DNA from: Dyadobacter tibetensis Y620-1
Lineage (GTDB): Bacteria > Bacteroidota > Bacteroidia > Cytophagales > Spirosomataceae
Direction: 5' to 3'
Assembly: GCF_000566685.1 (NCBI RefSeq)
Contig: NZ_AZQN01000001.1
Coordinates: 620,001-684,000, forward strand
Length of the DNA: 64,000 nucleotides
Positions 17,612 through 26,776 of this stretch are shown piece after piece. Under the pieces are notes generated by a model. That model worked only from the letters and a program-made list of their open reading frames with translations. It did no database searches and was not told the origin of the DNA. Position 1 is the first letter of the stretch; every line of letters starts with the position of its first letter. The position numbers were made by a program, and so were the translations under genes.

Positions 17612-20161
17612 ATGAAAAAATCTGGTAAGTTAAAATGGCTTTTTCGAATGGCCTGGCGCGATAGCCGAAGAAATAGATCCCGACTGCTTTTATTTATTTC
17701 ATCTATTATTTTAGGAATAGCCGCCCTGGTAGCCATATATTCTTTAGGCGACAATTTGAATAGTAATATTGATCAGCAAGCAGCAACCCTACTGGGGGCC
17801 GATTTGGCATTAACAGGCAACCAGGAGTCGAAAGGAGACACGAGAACTTTGCTGGATTCTATCAGTGCTTTGGCCCTGCAAAGTAGCGAAGAAAGGAGTT
17901 TTGCCTCGATGGTCTATTTCGTTAATTCTGACGACAGCCGCCTGGCGCAAGTCAAGGCCTTGTCGGGGACCTACCCTTATTATGGCAGTCTGGAAACAAT
18001 GCCGGTGGCTGCGGGTCAAACCTTCCGAAATCATCAACAGGCATTGGTCGACCATACTTTGATGCTGCAATATGGAGCAGAGGTTGGCGACTCCATTAAG
18101 ATAGGAGATGTTACCTTCGTCATCGCGGGAGCACTTGAAAAAGCACCGGGGCAAAATGGGCTTACAAGCACAGTAGCACCTGCTGTGTATATTCCCATGC
18201 AATATCTGCAGCAAACGGGGCTCATGCAGAAAGGAAGCAGAATTGCATACCGCTATTATTTTCAGATGCCTGAAAAGATAAACAGTGACCTGATGGTTGC
18301 ATCCCTTGAAAAGCGTTTGGAACTGGCCGACCTGGACTATAAGACCATTCAGACCCAAAAGGAGGATACCGGTCGATCCTTTAGAGATTTAACACGATTC
18401 CTAGGGTTGATAGGATTCGTAGCCTTATTACTTGGATGCATTGGTGTAGCCAGTGCAATACATATATATATCAAAGAAAAACTGCGGAGCATAGCCATTC
18501 TGAGATGCTTAGGAGTAAAACCTAGGGAAGCTTTTTTAATTTATCTGATACAGATACTCCTCATAGGAATATTGGGTTCCATGGCTGGGGCGCTCCTGGG
18601 AACCATCATTCAACAGTTTCTTCCTTTGATCATTATTGATATCTTACCTTTTGAGTTAGAAACCTCTTTGTCTTGGTTGTCTATTTCACAGGGAATCATC
18701 GTTGGTAGCATCATTAGCCTCTTATTTGCCCTACCACCGCTTTTATCAATACGATCTATTTCCCCATTAAACGTACTTCGACAGGTCGATAAGGCCGACT
18801 CCGGCTTCCGCGACCCTCTATTATGGATCGTATATTTGCTTATTCTAATATTCGTATACGGTTTTTCCTTTTATCAGATGAAAAACTGGATTACAGCCTT
18901 AACTTTTACAGTAAGTGTTGCCGGATCCTTCCTCTTCCTTTATGGAATAGCCATATCTTTGATGTGGGCTGTTCGTCGATATTTTCCATCTTCCTGGGGG
19001 TATTTGCCACGCCAGGGTTTGGCCAACCTCTTCAGACCCAATAATCAAACAGCTATCTTAATTGTATCAATTGGACTAGCGACAAGCCTGATGGCGACCC
19101 TTTTCTTAGTTCAAAATATATTGATGGCCCGAGTTCAGCTTTCCACCAGACCGGACCAACCCAATATTGTTCTTTTCGATATACAGACAGAACAGAAAGA
19201 GGGTATTTTATCCTTAGCGGCAAAGAATAACATCCCAGTCAATCAAAGTGTACCCATCGTGAATATGCGACTTGAAGAAATCAACGGTAAAGATGCTTCG
19301 CATTATCAGGCAGATACGATCCATAGAAGAGTTGGCCGACTATTTGGTAGAGAATACAGGGTTACATTCCGGGACTCCCTCACAAGCTCCGAAAGCATTC
19401 TGGACGGAGAATGGAAGGGGAAATACGATCCAACCTCCGATCTGGTACCGATTTCGGTTGAAAAAGGATTTGCAGACCGGGGCAAAATGGCTCTGGGCGA
19501 CACCCTGACGTTCAATGTTCAGGGTACTCTCATGCAAACGCGTATTACAAGCTTAAGAGACGTCAACTGGGCGGAAGTTCAAACCAACTTTTTAGTTCTA
19601 TTTCCCACGGGCGTTCTGGAAGATGCCCCTCAGTTCCATGTAGTACTCACTCATGTGCCGAATGCAGAAATGTCAGCCCGGTTTCAGCAGGAAATCGTGG
19701 AAGCCTACCCAAATGTCTCCGTGATTGACCTAGCATTGATTATAAAGGTTCTGGATGAAATTTTCACTAAAATTGGATTTGTTATTCGATTTATGGCCGG
19801 CTTTAGTATCCTCACCGGAATTATTGTCCTCATTGCCTCTGTGCTGATTAGCAAATACCAAAGATTACAGGAAAGTGTTTTGCTCCGTACTTTGGGTGCC
19901 AGCAGGAAACAGATTTTAACCATTACCGCACTTGAATATGTATTTCTGGGAGGATTGGCCTCTCTAACCGGCATAGTAATTTCTACTCTAGCCAGTTGGG
20001 CTTTAGCGCGGTTTAGTTTCGACGCTCCATTTACTCTGCCGATCTGGCCACTTTTGGGAATTGCACTATTGGTCACTGTACTGACGGTCGTGATAGGTCT
20101 GGCGAACAGCAGGGGTATATTAAGCCGCTCCCCACTAGAGGTTCTGCGCCGGGACGCTTAA
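17612..20161 (+). CDS. ybbP: ABC transporter permease (YbbP-like, double FtsX domain)
   Basis: 849 residues. One N-terminal membrane segment (about 22-42) is followed by a large periplasmic domain, then a first FtsX-type helix bundle with LRSIAILRCLGVKPREAF, a second periplasmic domain, and a C-terminal FtsX bundle with QESVLLRTLGASRKQIL. This duplicated layout is that of YbbP and related mechanotransmission-type exporters. It forms an ABC complex with the upstream ATPase. The C-terminal SRSPLEVLRRD resembles the conserved end of this family. No terminator directly follows; a hairpin at 20332-20357 may serve. Confidence 0.92.
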   Translation: MKKSGKLKWLFRMAWRDSRRNRSRLLLFISSIILGIAALVAIYSLGDNLNSNIDQQAATLLGADLALTGNQESKGDTRTLLDSISALALQSSEERSFASMVYFVNSDDSRLAQVKALSGTYPYYGSLETMPVAAGQTFRNHQQALVDHTLMLQYGAEVGDSIKIGDVTFVIAGALEKAPGQNGLTSTVAPAVYIPMQYLQQTGLMQKGSRIAYRYYFQMPEKINSDLMVASLEKRLELADLDYKTIQTQKEDTGRSFRDLTRFLGLIGFVALLLGCIGVASAIHIYIKEKLRSIAILRCLGVKPREAFLIYLIQILLIGILGSMAGALLGTIIQQFLPLIIIDILPFELETSLSWLSISQGIIVGSIISLLFALPPLLSIRSISPLNVLRQVDKADSGFRDPLLWIVYLLILIFVYGFSFYQMKNWITALTFTVSVAGSFLFLYGIAISLMWAVRRYFPSSWGYLPRQGLANLFRPNNQTAILIVSIGLATSLMATLFLVQNILMARVQLSTRPDQPNIVLFDIQTEQKEGILSLAAKNNIPVNQSVPIVNMRLEEINGKDASHYQADTIHRRVGRLFGREYRVTFRDSLTSSESILDGEWKGKYDPTSDLVPISVEKGFADRGKMALGDTLTFNVQGTLMQTRITSLRDVNWAEVQTNFLVLFPTGVLEDAPQFHVVLTHVPNAEMSARFQQEIVEAYPNVSVIDLALIIKVLDEIFTKIGFVIRFMAGFSILTGIIVLIASVLISKYQRLQESVLLRTLGASRKQILTITALEYVFLGGLASLTGIVISTLASWALARFSFDAPFTLPIWPLLGIALLVTVLTVVIGLANSRGILSRSPLEVLRRDA

Positions 20162-20331
20162 GAAACGCTTACCAACTACTATTTCTCAATCTAACATAGG
20201 CTAACATTCATCGTTTTAACCTCTTATTATTTATACTAAAGGTCCGTCATATAGCGGAACTTTGGTATGAATAATAAAAAATAAAATTCACACTGGCTTC
20301 ATCATAAGGTAATAACGGAAGCAGATCTTTG

Positions 20332-20357
20332 CGGCCCAGAAACGTATGTCTGGGCCG
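20332..20357 (+). terminator. Strong hairpin terminator between ybbP and susC
   Basis: CGGCCCAGA (20332-20340) and TCTGGGCCG (20349-20357) form a perfect 9-bp GC-rich stem with an 8-base loop, followed by TTCTTGTTTTG. It lies 170 bp past the ybbP stop, so it could end that transcript or a short RNA from the intergenic region. Confidence 0.7.
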
Positions 20358-20421
20358 TTCTTGTTTTGTACTTTATCTATAATTAGTATTTAAGATTTGA
20401 AGATTTCGATAGTTAAATTTT

Positions 20422-20456
20422 TGCAAACGTTTGCATTTGAATTTCAAACGTTTGCA
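20422..20456. promoter_or_regulatory. Tandem LacI-type operator-like palindromes upstream of susC
   Basis: TGCAAACGTTTGCA at 20422-20435 is a perfect 14-bp palindrome centred on CG, the classic form of a LacI-family operator. A second, slightly imperfect copy, TTCAAACGTTTGCA, lies at 20443-20456. The centres are 21 bp apart, two helical turns, so two dimers could bind on one DNA face. The pair sits 115 bp before the preferred susC ATG. No LacI regulator is encoded in the window. Confidence 0.65.
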
Positions 20457-20570
20457 TCAGAATCTATCTTAATTATATTTTTTATTTTAATAATACAATT
20501 ATAAAATTGTCAAAATTTCTTCCGTTCCAGAACCTTGTTCAACCAACCATTTCACCAAAACATAACCAAA

Positions 20571-23500
20571 ATGATGAACCTCTTCACTCCTATTAACAGG
20601 AATCGAGGCAGGAGCTATAGCCTGATGACTATCGGTGCTTTAGCGATCTGCAGTGTCCTATCTCTGGGGGCCAGCCACTCCTACGCGCATAATTTGAAAA
20701 CAGTCCAGCATGCTTACACGCAAGATGGAGAAATCAGAGGGACGGTAACGAGCACTACAGGCGAGTCATTACCGGGTGTAACAGTGATGTTGACAGATGC
20801 CAATGGGACGACCCCAGAAGGCACAACGACAGATGTGAAGGGAAATTTTAGCTTTACAGGCCTCTCACAGACGAAGACCTACAGGATAACCTTCAGCTTT
20901 GTGGGTTATGAAAAACAAGTAATTGAAAACTTCGTGGTTCAGAATTCTGGTGTACCTCTGAATATAGTATTGAAGGAATCATCTTCCGATCTGATGGAGG
21001 TTGTGGTAATCGGATATGGTAGTACCGCCAAAAAAGATATTACCGGGTCGGTCAAGTCACTAAAAAACACTGAATTTAATGCCGGTATCATTAACTCCCC
21101 GGAACAACTATTCCAGGGAAAGGTGGCCGGGGTAAATGTAACCTCTGCTACCGGAGAGCCGGGAGGTAATATTAACATTACGGTTCGTGGACCAGGAGGA
21201 GTTCGTACCGGCAGTACACCCTTATTCGTTGTAGATGGTCTGGCTCTGGACAACAGCGGAACTGGTGGAGCGAGTAATCCACTTAACTTTCTAAACCCTC
21301 AGGATATAGAGTCCATTGATATCTTGAAGGATGCATCAGCTACGGCTATTTATGGGTCCAGGGGGGCCAATGGCGTTATTCTGATTACAACGAAAAAAGG
21401 AAAGGCCGGGGCTGCCAGCGTTAATTATTCTGGTAGCTTAGGAATCTCTAAAATGGCGCGCCCTCTGAATCTTTTCTCAGCCGATGAATTCCGGCGCGAG
21501 GTACCAAACGTTGGCGGAGTTTTGATAGACGGTGGTGCCGATACCGATTGGCAAAAAGAAATTAGCCGGACAGCCCAAACCCATAATCATAATATTGCCA
21601 TTAACGGAGGTACTGAGAATATGACTTATTACAGCTCCTTGGGACTACAAAAACAACAGGGCATATTAAAAGGTAATCAACTGGATCGGTATAATGGTCG
21701 CATTAATATCACCCAACGCCTACTAAATGACAAGGTTAATGTTGAAATCAATCTTAATGCTAATAACACTAAGAATCTTCGACCTTCAACAGCCGGACTA
21801 ATAGGTTCTGCCATAGCAGCGAACCCAACTTTTCCGGCTTACGATGACCAAGGGAACCCATTCCAATATCCGGATGGGACCAATCCACTCATTACATTAC
21901 AATTGGAAAAAGACGTAACGACCACCAATCGGGTGATTGGAAATATATCTCCATCCGTTACCTTGATGAAGGGACTGGTTTATAAATTGAATTTCGGAAT
22001 AGATAATTCTACCTCCACGCGCGACATACAATCCTTACCCAATGAAGTACCTTTCCAGGAAGGGCGCCTAGAAACAATTGAACAAACCAATACCAATAAG
22101 CTTTTAGAAAATTTTATTACTTATAGTTTAACAAATGAGCTGCACAATTTTTCGGTACTTGCAGGACACTCCTACCAGAGAATCTTCCTACAGGGCAGAA
22201 GTCATAGCATCAATAAGTTTCCAATTTCGGACATCGAACCTATCTATAATCCTGGGTTAGGGCAAGACCTAAGCATGATCAACAACCGTCCGAGTGGATT
22301 TGCTACAGTAAACGAACTTCAGTCATTTTTCTCCCGCGTTAACTATTCCTTCCGGGACAAATACCTGATGACGGCGACCGTTCGTGTCGATGGCTCATCA
22401 AAATTTGGAGCCAATAACAAATATGGTACATTTCCCTCCTTTTCACTGGGATGGAGACTCTCCGAGGAAAATTTCCTTAAATCGACCGCCGTTAATGACT
22501 TAAAATTGCGGGCTGGATGGGGACAAACAGGAAATCAGGAAATTCCGCCTAAAATCACCCAGGCTCTATTTACTTCAATCGTGTCGGGCAGTACGAGTTA
22601 TCCATTATTCGGCGACGATAACTATCCAGCAGGTACCACCTATTCCCGTTTGGCCAATCCAAATATTCAATGGGAAGTCTCCTCTCAGACCGACTTAGGA
22701 CTGGATTTTGCTCTTTGGAACGGGGCACTTAGTGGTGCTGTTGACTATTTCAGCAAAACTTCGGAAAAAATCCTTTTGGAAGTTATTCCTGCCGATCCTG
22801 TGCAGCCCGCTGGTACTTTCTGGTCGAACGTCGATAATATGAAAATTATTAACCAGGGTCTAGAGTTTGAATTAAATTATCGTCAAGCCTTTAAAAACGG
22901 TCTCTATTATGGGTTAGGAGGTAATATGACTTTCATTAAAAATAACGTAAAAAACTCGCCCTATTCTGTTATACCATCTGGTGCCGCTCAGGGATCCGGA
23001 CTCACTTCCGCCACAATCAATGGTTATATCAATGATCAACCAATTGGGACCTTCTATTTAAAGGAGTTCATAGGTTTCGACGAAAAGGGCATGAATTTAT
23101 TTAAGGACATTGATGGAGACGGGATTGTCAACGACAAGGATCGTGTAGCAATGGGCACCGCACTACCCACCAAGATGTATAATATGAGTGCCAATATTGG
23201 CTATAAAGGACTTGAACTAACTGCCAATTTCAATGGGGTTTCGGGCAATAAGCTTTATGACAATACCGCGACCTCGGCACTTTACAAATTACGGTTATCC
23301 AAAGGACTGAATGTAACGCCTGAGGCCGTAGAAAATGAAGCCGAATCATCAAATAACTCAGCGCCTATATCTTCGCGCTATCTGAAAAGTGGAGCTTATT
23401 TCCGACTGAATAATTTGGCTCTTTCTTATGCTATCAACACCAACAATCTTGGAATAAGTGACTGGATTAAATCCGCCAGAATTTCAGTTACAGGACAAAA

Positions 23501-23645
23501 TCTTTTTGTGATTACCAAATACAATGGTTACGACCCCGAGGTTAATAACGATCGGTCTATCAATGGTATCACCTCATATGGGATAGACTATATGAGCTAT
23601 CCCAAGGCAAAAACCATTACCATTGGACTTAATATTGGATTTTAA
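20571..23645 (+). CDS. susC: SusC/RagA family TonB-linked outer-membrane receptor
   Basis: About 1024 residues from the ATG at 20571; a TTG at 20535 is less likely. A signal peptide (cleavage near SYAHN) precedes a carboxypeptidase-regulatory-like domain (GEIRGTVTSTTGESLPGV onward), then the TonB plug with VVVIGYGSTAKKDITGSV and the SusC signature DASATAIYGSRGANGVI. The remainder is the outer-membrane barrel, ending in an aromatic-rich strand (ITIGLNIGF). SusC barrels import oligosaccharides or peptides together with a SusD lid lipoprotein, encoded 14 bp downstream. No glycoside hydrolase adjoins the pair, so the ligand is unknown. The LacI-like operators suggest sugar control. Confidence 0.95.
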   Translation: MMNLFTPINRNRGRSYSLMTIGALAICSVLSLGASHSYAHNLKTVQHAYTQDGEIRGTVTSTTGESLPGVTVMLTDANGTTPEGTTTDVKGNFSFTGLSQTKTYRITFSFVGYEKQVIENFVVQNSGVPLNIVLKESSSDLMEVVVIGYGSTAKKDITGSVKSLKNTEFNAGIINSPEQLFQGKVAGVNVTSATGEPGGNINITVRGPGGVRTGSTPLFVVDGLALDNSGTGGASNPLNFLNPQDIESIDILKDASATAIYGSRGANGVILITTKKGKAGAASVNYSGSLGISKMARPLNLFSADEFRREVPNVGGVLIDGGADTDWQKEISRTAQTHNHNIAINGGTENMTYYSSLGLQKQQGILKGNQLDRYNGRINITQRLLNDKVNVEINLNANNTKNLRPSTAGLIGSAIAANPTFPAYDDQGNPFQYPDGTNPLITLQLEKDVTTTNRVIGNISPSVTLMKGLVYKLNFGIDNSTSTRDIQSLPNEVPFQEGRLETIEQTNTNKLLENFITYSLTNELHNFSVLAGHSYQRIFLQGRSHSINKFPISDIEPIYNPGLGQDLSMINNRPSGFATVNELQSFFSRVNYSFRDKYLMTATVRVDGSSKFGANNKYGTFPSFSLGWRLSEENFLKSTAVNDLKLRAGWGQTGNQEIPPKITQALFTSIVSGSTSYPLFGDDNYPAGTTYSRLANPNIQWEVSSQTDLGLDFALWNGALSGAVDYFSKTSEKILLEVIPADPVQPAGTFWSNVDNMKIINQGLEFELNYRQAFKNGLYYGLGGNMTFIKNNVKNSPYSVIPSGAAQGSGLTSATINGYINDQPIGTFYLKEFIGFDEKGMNLFKDIDGDGIVNDKDRVAMGTALPTKMYNMSANIGYKGLELTANFNGVSGNKLYDNTATSALYKLRLSKGLNVTPEAVENEAESSNNSAPISSRYLKSGAYFRLNNLALSYAINTNNLGISDWIKSARISVTGQNLFVITKYNGYDPEVNNDRSINGITSYGIDYMSYPKAKTITIGLNIGF

Positions 23646-23659
23646 AATATTAACTTACT

Positions 23660-25351
23660 ATGAAAAAGAAATTATCTATCCTTATAACCTGTGCAGGAAT
23701 GCTGATATTTAGCAATGCCTGCACCGATTTGAATGAGCAAGTACTCGACGAAACCTTAAGTGCTTCCCTAAACGAGGGACAAATAGCATCGGGAGCCCTG
23801 GCCCCAGTATATGCCGTACTCCCTTCTTTATTCCTACATACCACCTATTTTGCCTTGCAAGAGATCAGTACCGATGAGGCGATACTACCCTATCGGGGAG
23901 GAACCGACTGGGGCGATAATGGTATCTACCTGGCTATGCATGCCCATAATTACACGAGCACCGATCCGAATATACGCAACACCTGGAATGCACTGGTGCA
24001 GGGTATAAGCCGCGCCATTACGGCCATGGCTACCCTGAAGGACTCCAAAGATGCCAGTGCGGCAGGGTTCTATGCAGAGGCTCGGGCCATGCGTGCCTAT
24101 TATTCAATGGTTACCCTAGATTTATTTGGACTCGTATTTGTTAAGGAAGATGCTGGAAATACTTCTAAAATAATTAGAGGAGCTGAAGCGGTTTCCTATC
24201 TGGAAAATGAATTTCTGGCTGTTGAGCCTTCCCTGCCCACCAAATCAAGTGTAGGCTCGGGACGTATTACAAAGGAAGGGTTGCAAGGCTTGTTGGCCAG
24301 ATTATACCTGAATGCAGCCGTATATCGTAATATTTATGCCAACTCTTTTTCCTTTCCTGATTCGGATATGGACAAGGTGATTGCTTTAAGCGATAAAATC
24401 ATTAATTCGGGACAGTCTCAATTATCACCTGACTATTTCGCCATTTTTGGCAATAACAACCACGCCAATAGCGAGCTTCTTTTCGCTGTAGACCAACGTC
24501 CCGACCTGAACGGACATAATCGCTTTGCTTATTTCTCACTTTCCGGCGATCAGTTCCCTCTGGCAGCTTTTCCTAGTGCCAATGGTACCGATGGCCCCGG
24601 AATCACATCAGATTTCTACCGAAGCTGGGTATCGGCCTATCCCGGAGAAGATCCCACTCGTGACCCCCGGTTTTATCAGGAAAATATGTCCGTATATTCA
24701 AACAAGGCGGATACCTGTATTTTAGACAGCGAATATAAGATCAATCGAGGAATTATGCGCGGACAGCAGTATGGAGCCATACGCGTTAACGGAGTATTTC
24801 TACGTTGTCCCGACGGAAAACTGAAAGTAGGTAAACTGACCAACCTGAGTAGGAACAGAGGCGATTTGCCCGTTAACTTTACAGAGAAAATCGATTTTAC
24901 AACGGAAGGAAGCGGCTATAGCTCTGGATATAGGGTGGAAAAATACGAGTTTAGCTCTGTGTCAAACACAGGAAGAAATAGAGGAGAAGCGGATATATCG
25001 ATCATCAGATTAGCTGATATTTACTTAATGCGTGCTGAAGCCAAATTGCGCAAAGGCGATATGGCAGGGGCCCTAGCCGATGTAAATAAGGTGAGGAGCG
25101 CCCGTACTAAAACGACACCCGCTCCTGCGCTCACCACAATCTCACTTGACCTCCTTTATCGGGAACGGGGCTTTGAGTTTTACTGGGAAATGTTGCGCAG
25201 AACTGATATGATTCGTTTTGGAAAATATGAGGGTACGTGGACAGAGAAAACCAATTCCGATGTGCGAAAAAGAATATTTCCTATACCACAAACAGCTATT
25301 GATGGGGCTTCTAACCTCCCGGGCTATTTGCAACAGAATGAAGGATATTAA
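23660..25351 (+). CDS. susD: SusD/RagB family nutrient-binding lipoprotein
   Basis: 563 residues. A lipoprotein leader ends in SNAC, so the mature protein is anchored in the outer membrane by Cys21. SusD features include the TPR-like region with ARAMRAYYSMVTLDLFG, IIRLADIYLMRAEAKLRKGD and LLYRERGFEFYWEMLRRTD, and the typical C-terminus IFPIPQTAIDG ... QQNEGY. It caps the SusC barrel and binds the substrate. It shares a transcript with susC, and a bidirectional hairpin ends the operon. Confidence 0.95.
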   Translation: MKKKLSILITCAGMLIFSNACTDLNEQVLDETLSASLNEGQIASGALAPVYAVLPSLFLHTTYFALQEISTDEAILPYRGGTDWGDNGIYLAMHAHNYTSTDPNIRNTWNALVQGISRAITAMATLKDSKDASAAGFYAEARAMRAYYSMVTLDLFGLVFVKEDAGNTSKIIRGAEAVSYLENEFLAVEPSLPTKSSVGSGRITKEGLQGLLARLYLNAAVYRNIYANSFSFPDSDMDKVIALSDKIINSGQSQLSPDYFAIFGNNNHANSELLFAVDQRPDLNGHNRFAYFSLSGDQFPLAAFPSANGTDGPGITSDFYRSWVSAYPGEDPTRDPRFYQENMSVYSNKADTCILDSEYKINRGIMRGQQYGAIRVNGVFLRCPDGKLKVGKLTNLSRNRGDLPVNFTEKIDFTTEGSGYSSGYRVEKYEFSSVSNTGRNRGEADISIIRLADIYLMRAEAKLRKGDMAGALADVNKVRSARTKTTPAPALTTISLDLLYRERGFEFYWEMLRRTDMIRFGKYEGTWTEKTNSDVRKRIFPIPQTAIDGASNLPGYLQQNEGY

Positions 25352-25371
25352 ACCATATCTTTAATAAAAAA

Positions 25372-25414
25372 AATATCAGCTTGGAGTTCCTGGTAAGGTC
25401 CCCGAGCTGATATT
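25372..25414. terminator. Bidirectional terminator between susD and AMP nucleosidase
   Basis: AATATCAGCT (25372-25381) pairs with AGCTGATATT (25405-25414). The plus strand continues GCTTTTATTA and the minus strand continues with a run of T, so it can serve both convergent transcripts. Confidence 0.75.
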
Positions 25415-25440
25415 GCTTTTATTACTACTTAATTATCAAA

Positions 25441-26214
25441 TTAATTATCAAACCTTAGATGTTTGACAGATTCTCCCGAACGTGCCAGCTCTGCAAGCGC
25501 TTCGATGCCTATATCCAAATGTTTCTGGACATAATCCGAAGTAACCTTTCTATCACTCTCCTCTGTTTTTACGCCCTCCGGAACCATTGGATTGTCCGAA
25601 ACCAATAATAAGGCTCCATGAGGAATGCTGTTAGCGAAGCCGACTATGAATATGGTTGCGGTTTCCATATCGATAGCCATAGCTCTGATTTCCCTGAGAT
25701 ATTCCTTAAAGCTATCGTCATGTTCCCAAATCCGACGGTTAGTGGTGTAAACCGTTCCGGTCCAATAATCCATGTTATGTTTAGCAATACTGGCTGAAAC
25801 GGTACTTTGTAAACGGAATGAAGGCAATGCAGGGATTTCCGATGGCATATAGTCATCGCTGGTCCCCTCTCCTCTTATGGCCGCAATCGGAAGAATCAAA
25901 TCACCTACCTGCGTTTTTTTCAGCCCCCCGCATTTGCCCAAAAACAAAACAGCCTTTGGCCGAATCGCAGAAAGCAAATCCATTACGGTGGCTGCCAATG
26001 GACTTCCCATACCAAAATTAATAATGGTAATATCATTGGCTGTCGCCGTCTGCATGGCCTTACCCATTCCCTTAACCTCTACGTCAAACTTGTCGGCAAA
26101 CATCTGTACGTAGTTTAAGAAATTGGTAAGCAGAATATAATTCCCAAATTCATTTACAGGAGTTCCTGTATACCGAGGTAACCAGTTTTCTACAATTTGT
26201 TCTTTTGTCGTCAT
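25441..26214 (-). CDS. amn: AMP nucleosidase (short form)
   Basis: 257 residues of the nucleoside phosphorylase superfamily. AMP nucleosidase hydrolyses AMP to adenine and ribose 5-phosphate. Recognisable elements are INFGMGSPLAATVMDLL, FLGKCGGLKKTQVGDLILP (phosphate/ribose site), and AIDMETATIF, the ExE/M ribose-binding motif. E. coli Amn is nearly twice as long because of an N-terminal regulatory domain; this length matches the shorter Bacteroidota form, so AMP-level regulation may differ. It is monocistronic and divergent from the HsdR-N-like gene, 48 bp apart. Confidence 0.88.
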   Translation of the reverse strand: MTTKEQIVENWLPRYTGTPVNEFGNYILLTNFLNYVQMFADKFDVEVKGMGKAMQTATANDITIINFGMGSPLAATVMDLLSAIRPKAVLFLGKCGGLKKTQVGDLILPIAAIRGEGTSDDYMPSEIPALPSFRLQSTVSASIAKHNMDYWTGTVYTTNRRIWEHDDSFKEYLREIRAMAIDMETATIFIVGFANSIPHGALLLVSDNPMVPEGVKTEESDRKVTSDYVQKHLDIGIEALAELARSGESVKHLRFDN

Positions 26215-26262
26215 AAAAAATTAGTTTATTGAAATTAATTCCTCGATCTGTATCTTCGCTGG

Positions 26263-26724
26263 ATGGACCAACTAAATCTCCCCAGCTTTGATTACAAAGT
26301 TAAGCAGGTTAACGGAAAACCTTTTATTTTTGATATCATTCGAAAAAAATACGTATCCCTGTCCCCTGAGGAATGGGTTAGGCAGCATTTTATTCATTTG
26401 CTAATAACTTATTATAAATATCCTAAATCTTTGTTTGCGGTCGAAACGGGCATGCGTTATAATAAGATGGCCCGAAGAACCGACATCATGATTTTAGGTA
26501 GAGATGGCCTTCCCTTTCTGTTAGTAGAATGCAAGGCTCCTACCATTCGAATATCAGATGCCACCTTCGCTCAAATATCCAGGTATCACTTCACTATTCA
26601 GCCCAAATTCCTTGCCGTCACCAATGGTCTTCAGCATTTCTGTTTCCAGGCTTTAAAAGGACAGATCGCTTACCTCGACGATTTTCCTATCTATCAGCCT
26701 CAATCTGATCAGGAAGTAAAGTAA
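26263..26724 (+). CDS. Stand-alone type I restriction HsdR N-terminal-like nuclease domain protein
   Basis: 153 residues matching the HsdR N-terminal nuclease-like domain. A PD-(D/E)xK core is visible: Glu in AVETGMRYN, Asp in RRTDIMIL, and the ECK triad end in PFLLVECKAP. No helicase, methylase or specificity gene is nearby, and the protein ends right after the nuclease fold. Such lone domains recur in Bacteroidota as single genes; DNA cleavage has not been shown for them as far as I know. Its role may be nucleic-acid repair or maintenance. Confidence 0.8.
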   Translation: MDQLNLPSFDYKVKQVNGKPFIFDIIRKKYVSLSPEEWVRQHFIHLLITYYKYPKSLFAVETGMRYNKMARRTDIMILGRDGLPFLLVECKAPTIRISDATFAQISRYHFTIQPKFLAVTNGLQHFCFQALKGQIAYLDDFPIYQPQSDQEVK

Positions 26725-26727
26725 AAA

Positions 26728-26752
26728 AGCCCGCGAAGATCATTCGCAGGCT
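26728..26752. terminator. Bidirectional terminator between HsdR-N-like and yceI genes
   Basis: AGCCCGCGAA (26728-26737) and TTCGCAGGCT (26743-26752) form a 10-bp stem with one mismatch and a 5-base loop. It is flanked by A6 on the left and CTGTTTTA on the right, suiting both convergent genes. Confidence 0.75.
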
Positions 26753-26776
26753 CTGTTTTAGATGAAGTGTAAGTTT

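Noticed and set aside
17810..18358. A 182-codon minus-strand ORF opposite the ABC permease gene
   Set aside because: The permease frame is strongly supported; the antisense translation has no family features.
26263..26724. Part of a type I restriction-modification system
   Set aside because: No helicase, methylase or specificity subunit is nearby, and the ORF ends cleanly with its own terminator.
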